A model generated the notes under the pieces. The model searched no databases. It worked only from the letters and a program-made list of their open reading frames with translations, and had not been told where the DNA came from. 52,981 nucleotides of DNA from Thiocapsa roseopersicina (GTDB lineage Bacteria > Pseudomonadota > Gammaproteobacteria > Chromatiales > Chromatiaceae): contig NZ_FNNZ01000026.1 of the NCBI RefSeq assembly GCF_900106925.1, positions 1 through 52,981 on the forward strand, read 5' to 3'. Positions 16,394-24,141 of this stretch are shown here, in pieces. Position numbers and translations under genes: made by a program. Within the stretch, counting starts at the first letter, position 1, and every line of letters starts with the position of its first letter.

Positions 16394-17170
16394 ATGAGCG
16401 ATACCCCGAAGACCTCCCCGCGTGTCGGCCTGTTCGCAACCTGTCTCATGAACCTCTTCCGGCCGAGCATCGGCTTTGCCGCAGCGAAGCTTCTTCAGGA
16501 CGCAGGCTGCATCCTCGGCGTGCCGCAGAGCCAGACCTGTTGCGGACAGCCGGGCTACAACTCGGGCGACAACGACTCCGCGCGCGCACTCGCCAAACAG
16601 GTTATTACCGCGTTCGAGGTCTACGATTATCTCGTCGGCCCCTCGGGCTCCTGCATGGGCACCATCCGCAATGATTACCCAATCCTTTTTGCCGCGGACC
16701 GCGAGTGGCGCGACCGCGCCGAGGCCGTTGCGGCAAAAAGCTGGGAGCTGACGTCGTTCCTGGTCGACGTCCTGGGCATCACAAGGGTTCAGGCCGGATT
16801 CGACGGCATCGCGACCTACCACGACTCCTGCTCCGGCCTGCGCGGACTCGGCATCAAAGGTCAACCGCGACAACTGCTCGCAGGTGTGGAGGGGCTCACC
16901 CTGCGCGAGATGGCCGACAGCGAGGTCTGCTGCGGGTTCGGCGGGACCTTCTGCGTCGGATATCCCGAGATCTCGGTCAAGATCGTCGACGACAAGATCG
17001 GCAACATCCACGCCACCGGGGCAGATACGCTGATCGGCGGCGATCTGGGCTGTCTGATGAACATCGCCGGGCGGCTGAGCCGCATCGGCTCGCCGGTCCG
17101 GGTCTTTCATGTTGCAGAGGTGCTGGCAGGGATGACGGACGGTCCAGGCATCGGGGACGGGCGGGGTTGA
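16394..17170 (+). CDS. lutA: LutA-like lactate-utilisation iron-sulfur protein
   Basis: A 258-residue protein with two cysteine-rich CCG domains: SQTCCGQPGYNSGD near residue 50 and EVCCGFGGTFCVGYPE near residue 178, with further cysteines in SGSCMGT and DSCSGLRGLG. This is the LutA/LldE protein of the LutABC L-lactate oxidation complex, in which these domains bind iron-sulfur clusters. Length is normal (about 240-260). lutB and lutC follow, but only after a toxin-antitoxin pair placed 159 bp downstream. Confidence 0.92.
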   Translation: MSDTPKTSPRVGLFATCLMNLFRPSIGFAAAKLLQDAGCILGVPQSQTCCGQPGYNSGDNDSARALAKQVITAFEVYDYLVGPSGSCMGTIRNDYPILFAADREWRDRAEAVAAKSWELTSFLVDVLGITRVQAGFDGIATYHDSCSGLRGLGIKGQPRQLLAGVEGLTLREMADSEVCCGFGGTFCVGYPEISVKIVDDKIGNIHATGADTLIGGDLGCLMNIAGRLSRIGSPVRVFHVAEVLAGMTDGPGIGDGRG

Positions 17171-17328
17171 TGCGCTGCAGCGCCGTGCGAGGACGTTCCC
17201 GATTCCGCGAATCGACAGCGACCCCGACGATCGGATGCCTTCGGTCCCACGCACGATCGCTGGACTTGCGCACCGTCGCCGATTCGCTAGACTGCAGTTC
17301 TTACCGCGTAAGACAAGAGGCCATAGCC

Positions 17329-17589
17329 ATGTCGACAGTCACCGTCTCGGACAAGGGGCAAGTCGTCATCCCGGCGGCGATCCGGCATCGGCTCGGAATC
17401 CAGCCGGGGACGAAGCTCGACTTCGAGCTGGAGGGCGACAGTATACGTATCAGGCCCCTGCGGACGATCAAGCGAACGCGCCCCGAAGCCGGCTATGGAC
17501 TACTGACATGCGATCAGCCGGGGACGCGGCGTCTGACCGACTTCGATGTCGCTGAATCCATGCGCGAGATCGACGATGATTGCGCTTGA
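17329..17589 (+). CDS. AbrB/MazE-type antitoxin of a VapBC-like pair
   Basis: An 86-residue swapped-hairpin DNA-binding protein. The N-terminus TVTVSDKGQVVIPAAIR is the AbrB/SpoVT fold signature; the acidic C-terminal region (TDFDVAESMREIDDD) would wrap the toxin. The ATG at 17329 has AGAGG about seven bases upstream. Its stop overlaps the toxin start by 14 bases, the usual translational coupling. It would bind its own promoter (17171-17328) and repress the pair. The pair interrupts the lut genes. Confidence 0.88.
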   Translation: MSTVTVSDKGQVVIPAAIRHRLGIQPGTKLDFELEGDSIRIRPLRTIKRTRPEAGYGLLTCDQPGTRRLTDFDVAESMREIDDDCA

Positions 17590-17995
17590 TACCAATATTC
17601 TGGCCCGCTTCTACGTGGATGATCCCGGTGATCCGGAAGCGGCCAAGCAGCGACCCATCGCCTACGAGATCCTGACCAGTCGCCCCAGCCTGTTCATCCC
17701 GCTCACCGTGACCCTGGAGCTGGAATGGGTGCTCCGTGCCTTCTATCGTTTTGACGCCGTGAAGATCGTCCAAGTCCTGGAGCATCTGTTGGGCTTGGCG
17801 AACGTCAACGTCGAGGAGTCCGATCGAGTCGCCAATGCCCTCCCTCTCCTCGCCCGGGGCATGGACTTCGCCGATGCCTTGCATCTCTCGGGTTGCTCCC
17901 ACTGTGAAGCGCTCTATACCTTCGACGACCGTCGATTCGCTCGGCGTGCGCAGCGTCTCGGCACAACCCCGGCCGTTGTCGTGCCAGTCGGATGA
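17576..17995 (+). CDS. PIN-domain toxin, VapC type
   Basis: A 139-residue PIN-domain ribonuclease. Conserved acidic residues are visible: Asp in IALDTNIL, Glu in TLELEWVLRAF, and the pair in GMDFADALHL, followed by a late Asp in YTFDDRRFARRA. I chose the ATG at 17576, which overlaps the antitoxin end, because the protein then begins directly with the first PIN strand. VapC toxins cut specific RNAs, often tRNA, when free of antitoxin. The RNA target is unknown. lutB starts 50 bp downstream. Confidence 0.88.
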   Translation: MIALDTNILARFYVDDPGDPEAAKQRPIAYEILTSRPSLFIPLTVTLELEWVLRAFYRFDAVKIVQVLEHLLGLANVNVEESDRVANALPLLARGMDFADALHLSGCSHCEALYTFDDRRFARRAQRLGTTPAVVVPVG

Positions 17996-18045
17996 ACCTC
18001 TACTGACCCGACATCCATTCACCGATAGACCCGAGGGCACGGTCA

Positions 18046-19455
18046 TTGGACATCCGCTCACACGAATTTCAGCCACGCGCGGTCGCAGCACTCCATGACA
18101 CCAGCCTCCAGCAAGCAATGGACAAGGCGCGCGACGGCTTCGTCGCCAAGCGCGCGGTCCAGGTCGCCGAGCTGTCCGAATTCGAGGCATTGCGCGAGGC
18201 GGCCAAGACGCTCAAGGACCACGTCCTCGATCATCTCGATCACTACCTGGAACGCTACGAGGCGGCCGTCGTCGCGGCCGGCGGGCAGGTCCATTGGGCC
18301 CGGGACGACGCCGAGGCCCGCCGGATCATCCTCGACATCTGCAAACGGGTGGATGCGCGCACCGTCACCAAGGGCAAATCGATGGTGTCGGAGGAGATCG
18401 GTCTCAACACGGCCCTGATCGATGCCGGCCTGACCGTGGTCGAGACCGATCTGGGCGAGTACATCATCCAGCTCGCCGGCGAGGCGCCCTCGCACATCAT
18501 CGCCCCGGCCGTGCACAAGACGCGCGAGCAGGTCTCGGATCTCTTCGAGAAGGCCCACGGCGGACCGCGCCTGACCGAGATCGCGGACCTGGTCGACGCG
18601 GCCCGTCTCGCGCTGCGCGAGCGCTATTTCCAGGCCGACGTCGGCATCACCGGCGGCAATTTTCTGATCGCCGAGACCGGCTCCAGCCTGATCGTCACCA
18701 ACGAGGGCAACGGCGATCTCACCCAGACGCTCGCACGGGTGCACATCGTCACCGCCGGCATCGAGCGCGTCGTGCCCACGCTGGACGACGCGACACTCTT
18801 CCTGCGGTTGCTCGCGCGCAGCGCCACCGGTCAGGAGACCGAGACCTACACGACCATCTCGACCGGACCCAAGCCGGCGGACGATCTCGACGGACCGGAG
18901 GAATACCATGTCGTCCTGGTCGACAACGGCCGTTCGCGCATGCTCGCCGGACCCTTTCGCGAGATGCTGCGCTGCATCCGATGCGGCGCCTGCATGAATC
19001 ACTGCCCGGTCTACGGCGCGATCGGCGGCCATGCCTACGGCTGGGTCTATCCCGGACCCATGGGCTCGGTGCTGACCCCGTTGATCAAGGGTTTGGACGC
19101 CGCCTACGACCTCCCCAACGCCTGCACCCTGAACGGCCGCTGCGCCTCGGTCTGCCCGGTGAAGATCCCGTTGCCGGATCTCCTGCGCCGACTGCGCCAC
19201 GAGCAGTTCAAGCAGTCGATCACCCCGCGTCGCAAGCGCTATGCGCTCGGCGCCTGGCGCCTTCTGGCGACCCGACCCAAGCTCTACCACGCGCTGGAGC
19301 GGCTGGCCGCGCGTGCGCTCGCCGCGATCGGCGGTCATGCGGGTCGCATCCGCCGCCTGCCGGGCGCCCGCGGCTGGACCGAGGCGCGCGACCTCCCCGC
19401 CCCGCAGGGCCGAACCTTTCTGGAACGCTGGCAGACCGAGCGAGGACAGTCATGA
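18046..19455 (+). CDS. lutB: LutB-like lactate-utilisation iron-sulfur protein
   Basis: A 469-residue protein with an N-terminal LUD domain (the TVTKGKSMVSEEI and GGNFLIAETGS region) and a C-terminal ferredoxin-like part with two 4Fe-4S motifs: CIRCGACMNHCPVY and, less regular, CTLNGRCASVCPVKIP. This is the LutB/YkgF subunit of the LutABC lactate oxidase complex. It starts with TTG at 18046; no ATG fits the conserved N-terminus. Its stop overlaps the lutC start by four bases (ATGA). Confidence 0.92.
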   Translation: MDIRSHEFQPRAVAALHDTSLQQAMDKARDGFVAKRAVQVAELSEFEALREAAKTLKDHVLDHLDHYLERYEAAVVAAGGQVHWARDDAEARRIILDICKRVDARTVTKGKSMVSEEIGLNTALIDAGLTVVETDLGEYIIQLAGEAPSHIIAPAVHKTREQVSDLFEKAHGGPRLTEIADLVDAARLALRERYFQADVGITGGNFLIAETGSSLIVTNEGNGDLTQTLARVHIVTAGIERVVPTLDDATLFLRLLARSATGQETETYTTISTGPKPADDLDGPEEYHVVLVDNGRSRMLAGPFREMLRCIRCGACMNHCPVYGAIGGHAYGWVYPGPMGSVLTPLIKGLDAAYDLPNACTLNGRCASVCPVKIPLPDLLRRLRHEQFKQSITPRRKRYALGAWRLLATRPKLYHALERLAARALAAIGGHAGRIRRLPGARGWTEARDLPAPQGRTFLERWQTERGQS

Positions 19456-20096
19456 GCACCGCGCGAGAGGACATTCTGGATGCCGTGCGTCGCGCGGCGG
19501 GGCGCGAACCGCTCGATTCAGCCACCCGCGCAACACTGGATGCACGCATCGCTAAACCGGTCCGGCATCTCCGCCCGGCCTTCGATGAAGACCTGATCGC
19601 GCGCTTTATCCGCAAGCTCGAAAGCCGCTCGGGCACGGTCGCGCGCGTTGCCGGCCGAGCGCAGATCCCCGCCGCCGTGGAGACCTTCCGATCTGCACAT
19701 AGCCTCGCCCCGCGCGCCGCCGTCGGCGCCGGGTTGAAGGACCTCGACTGGCCCGCCGACTGGATCATCCATCACCAGCGCGCCGGAATCGAGGAGACCC
19801 TATCGGTGAGCCCTGCCTTCGCGGCGATCGCCGAGACCGGCACCCTCATGCTGCTCGCCTCCCCCGAGAGCCCAACCACCCACAACTTCGTCCCGGACAA
19901 CCAGGTCGTGGTTCTGGAGACCGCGCGGATCCTCCGCCACTTCGAGGACGCCTGGGCAGCGTTGCGCGAGCGCACGGGCGGCATGCCGCGGGCCGTCAAC
20001 CTCGTCTCGGGCCCCTCGCGCACGGCCGACATCGAGCAGACGATTCAGCTCGGCGCACATGGGCCGCGGCGGTTGCATGTGGTGCTGGTGGATTGA
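19452..20096 (+). CDS. lutC: LutC-like lactate-utilisation protein
   Basis: A 214-residue LUD-domain protein, the third subunit of LutABC. Seen: VSPAFAAIAETGTLML near residue 120 and PRAVNLVSGPSRTADIEQTI, both family hallmarks, ending ...GPRRLHVVLVD. The ATG at 19452 overlaps the lutB stop, so the two are translationally coupled. With lutA it should allow growth on lactate. No lactate permease is adjacent. Confidence 0.93.
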   Translation: MSTAREDILDAVRRAAGREPLDSATRATLDARIAKPVRHLRPAFDEDLIARFIRKLESRSGTVARVAGRAQIPAAVETFRSAHSLAPRAAVGAGLKDLDWPADWIIHHQRAGIEETLSVSPAFAAIAETGTLMLLASPESPTTHNFVPDNQVVVLETARILRHFEDAWAALRERTGGMPRAVNLVSGPSRTADIEQTIQLGAHGPRRLHVVLVD

Positions 20097-20246
20097 TGAA
20101 ATACTGTACCCGGTTGCCCCGTAGACCGATGTCGTTTTTCGAGCAGCACCGATGACCTCGATATCTCGGGGCGGGATCAACGGAGCGATCCGGCACGGCC
20201 GGCGACCAGAAACTACGGGCGAGGGCGGCCGATCGTTTGGGCGTTC

Positions 20247-21146
20247 CTAAACGTTGGACCCTCTCCCATCCGAACCTGATTCCACGTCTTCGCGACCCCT
20301 TCCGACGACGATCTGCTCGATACCCAGGTAGTCGCGTAGCTGCTCCATGACCCGGCTCAGCATAGGCACCAGATCCGGATCCCTCATGCGCTCGCGATCG
20401 ATACCTTCACAGCGGCCGAACACGGCATGGATGAGGTGCTCCTCGGTTTGGACGTGTGCAGTGAAATCGTCGAGCAACCGAGCAACCTCGCTGCGTGTCG
20501 GTGAAGCATCAACGGCACCGAAGAGGTCGTTCAAGGCATCGAGCAAGGGCGCTGCGTCGACACCGAGCCCCAGCTCCTCGGGATTCAAAGTCACCCGCCG
20601 CTCGGACACGCGACCGACCCAGACCCGGAAGCTCTCGCGTTGCAGCGAGTGGTAGAGCGGCGCCTCGCTGATCAGGAACAACAGCAGGTTGCGCGGGTTG
20701 GCGTAATAGGGCGCGTCGCGCACCAGCCAGCGCCGGTCGCGGATCAATCGATGAACCCGGATATGCTCGCGGAAATCTGCCGCCTGCAACTGATCCAGGA
20801 TAAGCACCGTAGATTCAGCCTCGCTCAGCGCGCAGGCCTGGCTCACGATATCGTCGAGCGGGTCGACCGCAGACGCCTTGCGCCCGTACTCGTCGGTACC
20901 CGGCGGCAAGATCACCTCGGTTGTGGGCGGCTCCTCGTCCGAAAAGTCGTGATAGAGGATATGCGGGGTATCGAGCGCATGGGCGAGCGCGGTCGCGAAG
21001 GCGGTCTTACGGCGCTCGCCGTCGCCCTGGATGTTGAGGGTACGAATCCGATGCGGCGTCCCCTTCAGCAGACAGCGCACCTGAAAGGCGTAGTCGTCGT
21101 TGGACTCGAAACCGTGCTCGGCCATGGACTCGCGCAGTGTGCTCAT
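20247..21146 (-). CDS. uncharacterised protein with a degenerate P-loop ATPase fold
   Basis: A 299-residue cytoplasmic protein. NIQGDGERRKTAFATALAHA near residues 39-58 has the look of a P-loop strand-loop-helix, but the Walker A glycine before lysine is replaced (GDGERRKT). STVLILDQLQAAD near residue 114 resembles a Walker B strand lacking the second acidic residue. FLISEAPLYHSL could be the sensor-1 strand. The C-terminal half is helical and acidic. I do not recognise a named family; an AAA+ relative with altered nucleotide binding is inference. It is divergent from the diguanylate cyclase gene. Confidence 0.6.
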   Translation of the reverse strand: MSTLRESMAEHGFESNDDYAFQVRCLLKGTPHRIRTLNIQGDGERRKTAFATALAHALDTPHILYHDFSDEEPPTTEVILPPGTDEYGRKASAVDPLDDIVSQACALSEAESTVLILDQLQAADFREHIRVHRLIRDRRWLVRDAPYYANPRNLLLFLISEAPLYHSLQRESFRVWVGRVSERRVTLNPEELGLGVDAAPLLDALNDLFGAVDASPTRSEVARLLDDFTAHVQTEEHLIHAVFGRCEGIDRERMRDPDLVPMLSRVMEQLRDYLGIEQIVVGRGREDVESGSDGRGSNV

Positions 21147-21461
21147 GGCTTAATGATAGCGTCGACACGACAACGATGCTCGAAGCGCGCCGCGTTCGAG
21201 ACGCATGGGTGAAACCTCGATCAGGGCCGGCATCGCGGTAGATGCGGCGCGCCTTGTTCCTAATTCGGGCCATAGCGGTAGTTGGCGTAGAGCGCCAGGG
21301 GGCATGCGTGACACCGCGGTTCGGTGTCACGAGACCTGACGGTTTGGGAGGCCGGTCTAATGTAGCAGGCCGCCGGGGAGGACGGCGGCAGCTCGACGTA
21401 TGAGACAGCACGCCGCATAGAGGCGTCTCGGACCACCGCAACGGGCCGGAGGAGGTTCTGA
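21147..21461. other. divergent intergenic region with a perfect hairpin
   Basis: No gene is seen. The region separates the P-loop protein from the diguanylate cyclase and must carry at least one promoter. It holds a perfect 9-bp inverted repeat at 21308-21330 (GTGACACCG, loop CGGTT, CGGTGTCAC) and GGAGGAGG at 21449-21456, the ribosome site of the cyclase gene. Confidence 0.55.
21308..21330. promoter_or_regulatory. perfect inverted repeat, candidate operator
   Basis: GTGACACCG and CGGTGTCAC flank a five-base loop. It could be a regulator site for the divergent pair or an RNA hairpin; no T run follows. Confidence 0.35.
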
Positions 21462-22619
21462 TTGGAAGCCGACCGCCTTGACCTCTCCGACTCGGGAGAG
21501 CAGGAAATGCTCTCCGCACTGACCGAGCAAGCCTATCGGCAGCTCCCGATCGCCTTGGTGGCGAGCCTGATCAACGCATTCCTTCTCGTGGGTGTTCTTT
21601 GGGGAGGTATCGAGAGCACGACTCTGCTCATCTGGTCGGTCTGCCTTATTTCAGTGACCGCATTTCGATTCCGGACCCTGCGCGGATTTTTGGATCCGCA
21701 GCGTCGGGCACGCGTCGGGGATGCCGTCTGGGGCCGCAGATTCGTTAAAGGCGCGTGCGCGGCGGGTTTGGTGTGGGGAGGTGCGGCGATCTTCCTGTTC
21801 CACCCGAGCTCCTTTACGCATCAGGTCTTTCTTGCCTTCGTGCTGGGCGGAATGGTCGCAGGAGGTGTACCCCTACTGTCTCCTCTGGGTCGAGCCTATC
21901 CGTGTTTTGCGATCCCCATCGTACTGCCCATGACACTCAGCATGGTCCTGGTCGGCGACCGAGTGCACTTGATCATGGGGCTGATGATCCTGGTGTTCGG
22001 TATCGCTATGCTCTCCTCGTCCGCTCGTGTGAAGCGTTTGTTCCAAGATGCCACCGACATGCGGTTGAGGCTCGCGTCCTCGATTGCCGAAGGCTCGGCG
22101 CTTCAAGAGATGTTGCGTATCGACGAGCTCACGCGGATCGGAAATCGGCGCCTCTTCGAAGAGCACCTCGCGAGCGAATGGAAACGGGCCGATCGAGCAG
22201 GCAATACCCTTGCCGTCATTTCAGCCGACGTCGATCATTTCAAAGCGTACAACGACCATTACGGTCATCCGGCGGGCGACCGCTGCCTGATCGGTATCGC
22301 CCAGGCCATGGCGTCCACGCTGCAACGAGCGGGCGACACGGCAGCCCGCATCGGCGGAGAGGAATTCGCATTCGTTCTCCCGCAGACGACCCTGCTTGGC
22401 GCGGAGCAGGTCGCAGAGCGGATCCGCGAGGCCGTCTGGGACCTGAACCTGCCGCACGCAGCCTCGCCTATCGCCGATCGCGTGACGGTCAGCCTGGGTG
22501 TCGCGTCCTCCGACCATGCGTCCGTGGCGTCGCCGGCGGATCTGATCCGTGCCTCGGATGCCGCCCTCTACGAGGCGAAACGCAGAGGGCGAAATCTGGT
22601 CGCGACCATCGGCCCCTGA
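21462..22619 (+). CDS. membrane diguanylate cyclase (GGEEF)
   Basis: A 385-residue protein that should make cyclic di-GMP from two GTP. Residues 25-190 hold five or six membrane spans that form a sensor region I cannot assign to a named MASE family. The GGDEF domain spans about 220-383: DELTRIGNRRLFEEH at its start, then the active-site GGEEF at 298-302. RAGD lies exactly five residues before GGEEF, which is an RxxD inhibitory site, so product feedback is expected. It starts with TTG at 21462 behind a very strong GGAGGAGG. No phosphodiesterase is adjacent. Confidence 0.93.
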   Translation: MEADRLDLSDSGEQEMLSALTEQAYRQLPIALVASLINAFLLVGVLWGGIESTTLLIWSVCLISVTAFRFRTLRGFLDPQRRARVGDAVWGRRFVKGACAAGLVWGGAAIFLFHPSSFTHQVFLAFVLGGMVAGGVPLLSPLGRAYPCFAIPIVLPMTLSMVLVGDRVHLIMGLMILVFGIAMLSSSARVKRLFQDATDMRLRLASSIAEGSALQEMLRIDELTRIGNRRLFEEHLASEWKRADRAGNTLAVISADVDHFKAYNDHYGHPAGDRCLIGIAQAMASTLQRAGDTAARIGGEEFAFVLPQTTLLGAEQVAERIREAVWDLNLPHAASPIADRVTVSLGVASSDHASVASPADLIRASDAALYEAKRRGRNLVATIGP

Positions 22620-22681
22620 ACCCGACCTCGCCGCTTTTATCCACGGCCCGCCCCCCGGAGCGCAGCTGCGGGAGCCGCATC

Positions 22682-22734
22682 GGCGAGGTCGGCGAGGTCG
22701 GCGAGGTCGGCGAGGTCGGCGAGGTCGGCGAACG
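22682..22734. repeat. 9-bp tandem repeat, five copies
   Basis: Five perfect copies of GGCGAGGTC followed by a partial copy, 62 bp after the cyclase stop. The surrounding gap (22620-22956) holds no gene that I can support. Confidence 0.9.
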
Positions 22735-22920
22735 AGAGCTAGACCCGCCGGCGGGTGTTGGCAAGACCTCGACGGCCATGTGAAGGGGCGGGTGCTGGTG
22801 CTCCGGGCGGCCGATCCGGAATGAACGCGCGGCGGCCCGTGCGTTGCCCGATATCGATCGCATCGAGCGGATCTGCGTCGATGCCCTGATCCACCGCGAC
22901 AGTCGACAGAACACGCCCGA

Positions 22921-22960
22921 GCATGCGCAGTCGGATTGCTTATTCCCGGAAATCGCCTAA
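22921..22960 (+). repeat. dispersed repeat B, copy 1
   Basis: A 40-bp sequence beginning GCATGCGCAGTCGG and ending CGCCTAA. Similar copies lie at 36996-37034 and 38170-38209. The CTA near its end is the TAG stop codon of the minus-strand DUF4350 gene. Confidence 0.75.
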
Positions 22961-24141
22961 GAACCTCGCGAAGCACCCCGCTTCAACATCGACGCCTTGC
23001 GCCACAGACGCTGAAGCATGGCGCTCTGCCGCACGAAGGCATCGGCGTCTTCTGCATGGACATGGAGGGCGCGGACGACGGCGTCCGGATCCTCGCCCGT
23101 CGCGACCGCGATCGCGTGGGCCAGCGCCGCGTCGTCGAGCCTCCCGAGGTCCGGGCGGCGACGTCGCCAGAGCTCGATGACCCGTCGGCGGGTAGGCTTG
23201 ATCAGATGATCGGACTGTCCGTGTCGCCAGAGAAAGTCGCCGCTCGCGCCCAGGTGTTCGAGGAGATCGCGCCGGTCTCGGCCCGGCACCGGCTGGAGCG
23301 GTCCGAGGCGAGCACCCGCCGACCAAGCCCAGGCGAGCAGACACAAGGCTCCGGAGATCACCGCGTAGGGGGCGGCCGACCAGACCACCGCCCCGATCCA
23401 GGGCATCTCGCGGTCGTAGAGCAGCCAAACGGTGCCGCCGGGCGCGGGGGCGACGAGGTACGCCATCAAGAGCGCGTGGTCGTGCTCGCCGATCGCCGCG
23501 TTGGTCATGAAGCGATCCTCGGCGAGCACCGTGAGTGCTCCGTCACCCACGGGCAGTCGAACCATACGCAGCCGATCGGCGGCGATGATCGCCATTTCGG
23601 GCTCGGACTGGTCAATCGTCTCCAGAGCGCGTTCGGTCGAGAAGGCCACCCGAAGCGGACGTCCCGGACACTCGATCGGGATCTCGGCGAGAACCTCGGT
23701 TGACCCCTCCGCGGCGGGACGGTCGGCATCCTCGGCGCTCAGGCGAACGCCGTAACCGCCAATGAGGTCGCCCTCCTCCGCGGCCCCCGTCCTCGATTCG
23801 CTCGCCGTCACCACCAAGCGCCCGCCGTCCGTCATCCATTGGTCGAGCGCGCGACGGCGCTCGGGTGCGAGAGACCCCGGGTGACGCACGACCAGCGTGT
23901 CTGTCGGAGGCGGGAGCCGGCGCAGGCGCTCCCGCCCGCTTTCGCTCGCGACCGGGATCTCCAGACGCGCCAGAAAGCGCTCGGCCGCGAGGAAGGGGTT
24001 GCGCCTGGCCTCTTCCGAAGGGCCGACCTCGATCTCCAGGGTCCTGCGCTCGAGCTGACTCAGCACCGCGCCGATCAGGGCGACGACGATCAGGATCAGC
24101 CCGGCGACCACCAGCCCGAGCACACGGCGCTCATGCGTCAT
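22957..24141 (-). CDS. DUF4350-domain membrane protein
   Basis: A 394-residue protein with one N-terminal membrane span (about 8-29), then a soluble domain with TLVVRHPGSLAPERRRALDQW and DGGRLVVTAS, the DUF4350 (GldG/IFT52-like) pattern, and a second hydrophobic stretch around 250-285. The last hundred residues are charged and helical. Homologues are found in operons with DUF4129, MoxR and DUF58 genes, and the function is unknown. I chose the ATG at 24141, which overlaps the DUF4129 gene by 11 bases. The stop codon is embedded in repeat B. Confidence 0.8.
   Translation of the reverse strand: MTHERRVLGLVVAGLILIVVALIGAVLSQLERRTLEIEVGPSEEARRNPFLAAERFLARLEIPVASESGRERLRRLPPPTDTLVVRHPGSLAPERRRALDQWMTDGGRLVVTASESRTGAAEEGDLIGGYGVRLSAEDADRPAAEGSTEVLAEIPIECPGRPLRVAFSTERALETIDQSEPEMAIIAADRLRMVRLPVGDGALTVLAEDRFMTNAAIGEHDHALLMAYLVAPAPGGTVWLLYDREMPWIGAVVWSAAPYAVISGALCLLAWAWSAGARLGPLQPVPGRDRRDLLEHLGASGDFLWRHGQSDHLIKPTRRRVIELWRRRRPDLGRLDDAALAHAIAVATGEDPDAVVRALHVHAEDADAFVRQSAMLQRLWRKASMLKRGASRGS

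Noticed and set aside
22620-22956. Coding sequence through the 9-bp repeat (EVG or RRG repeats)
   Set aside because: The frames have no start signal or domain, and the repeat is a multiple of three in every frame, which keeps frames open by itself.
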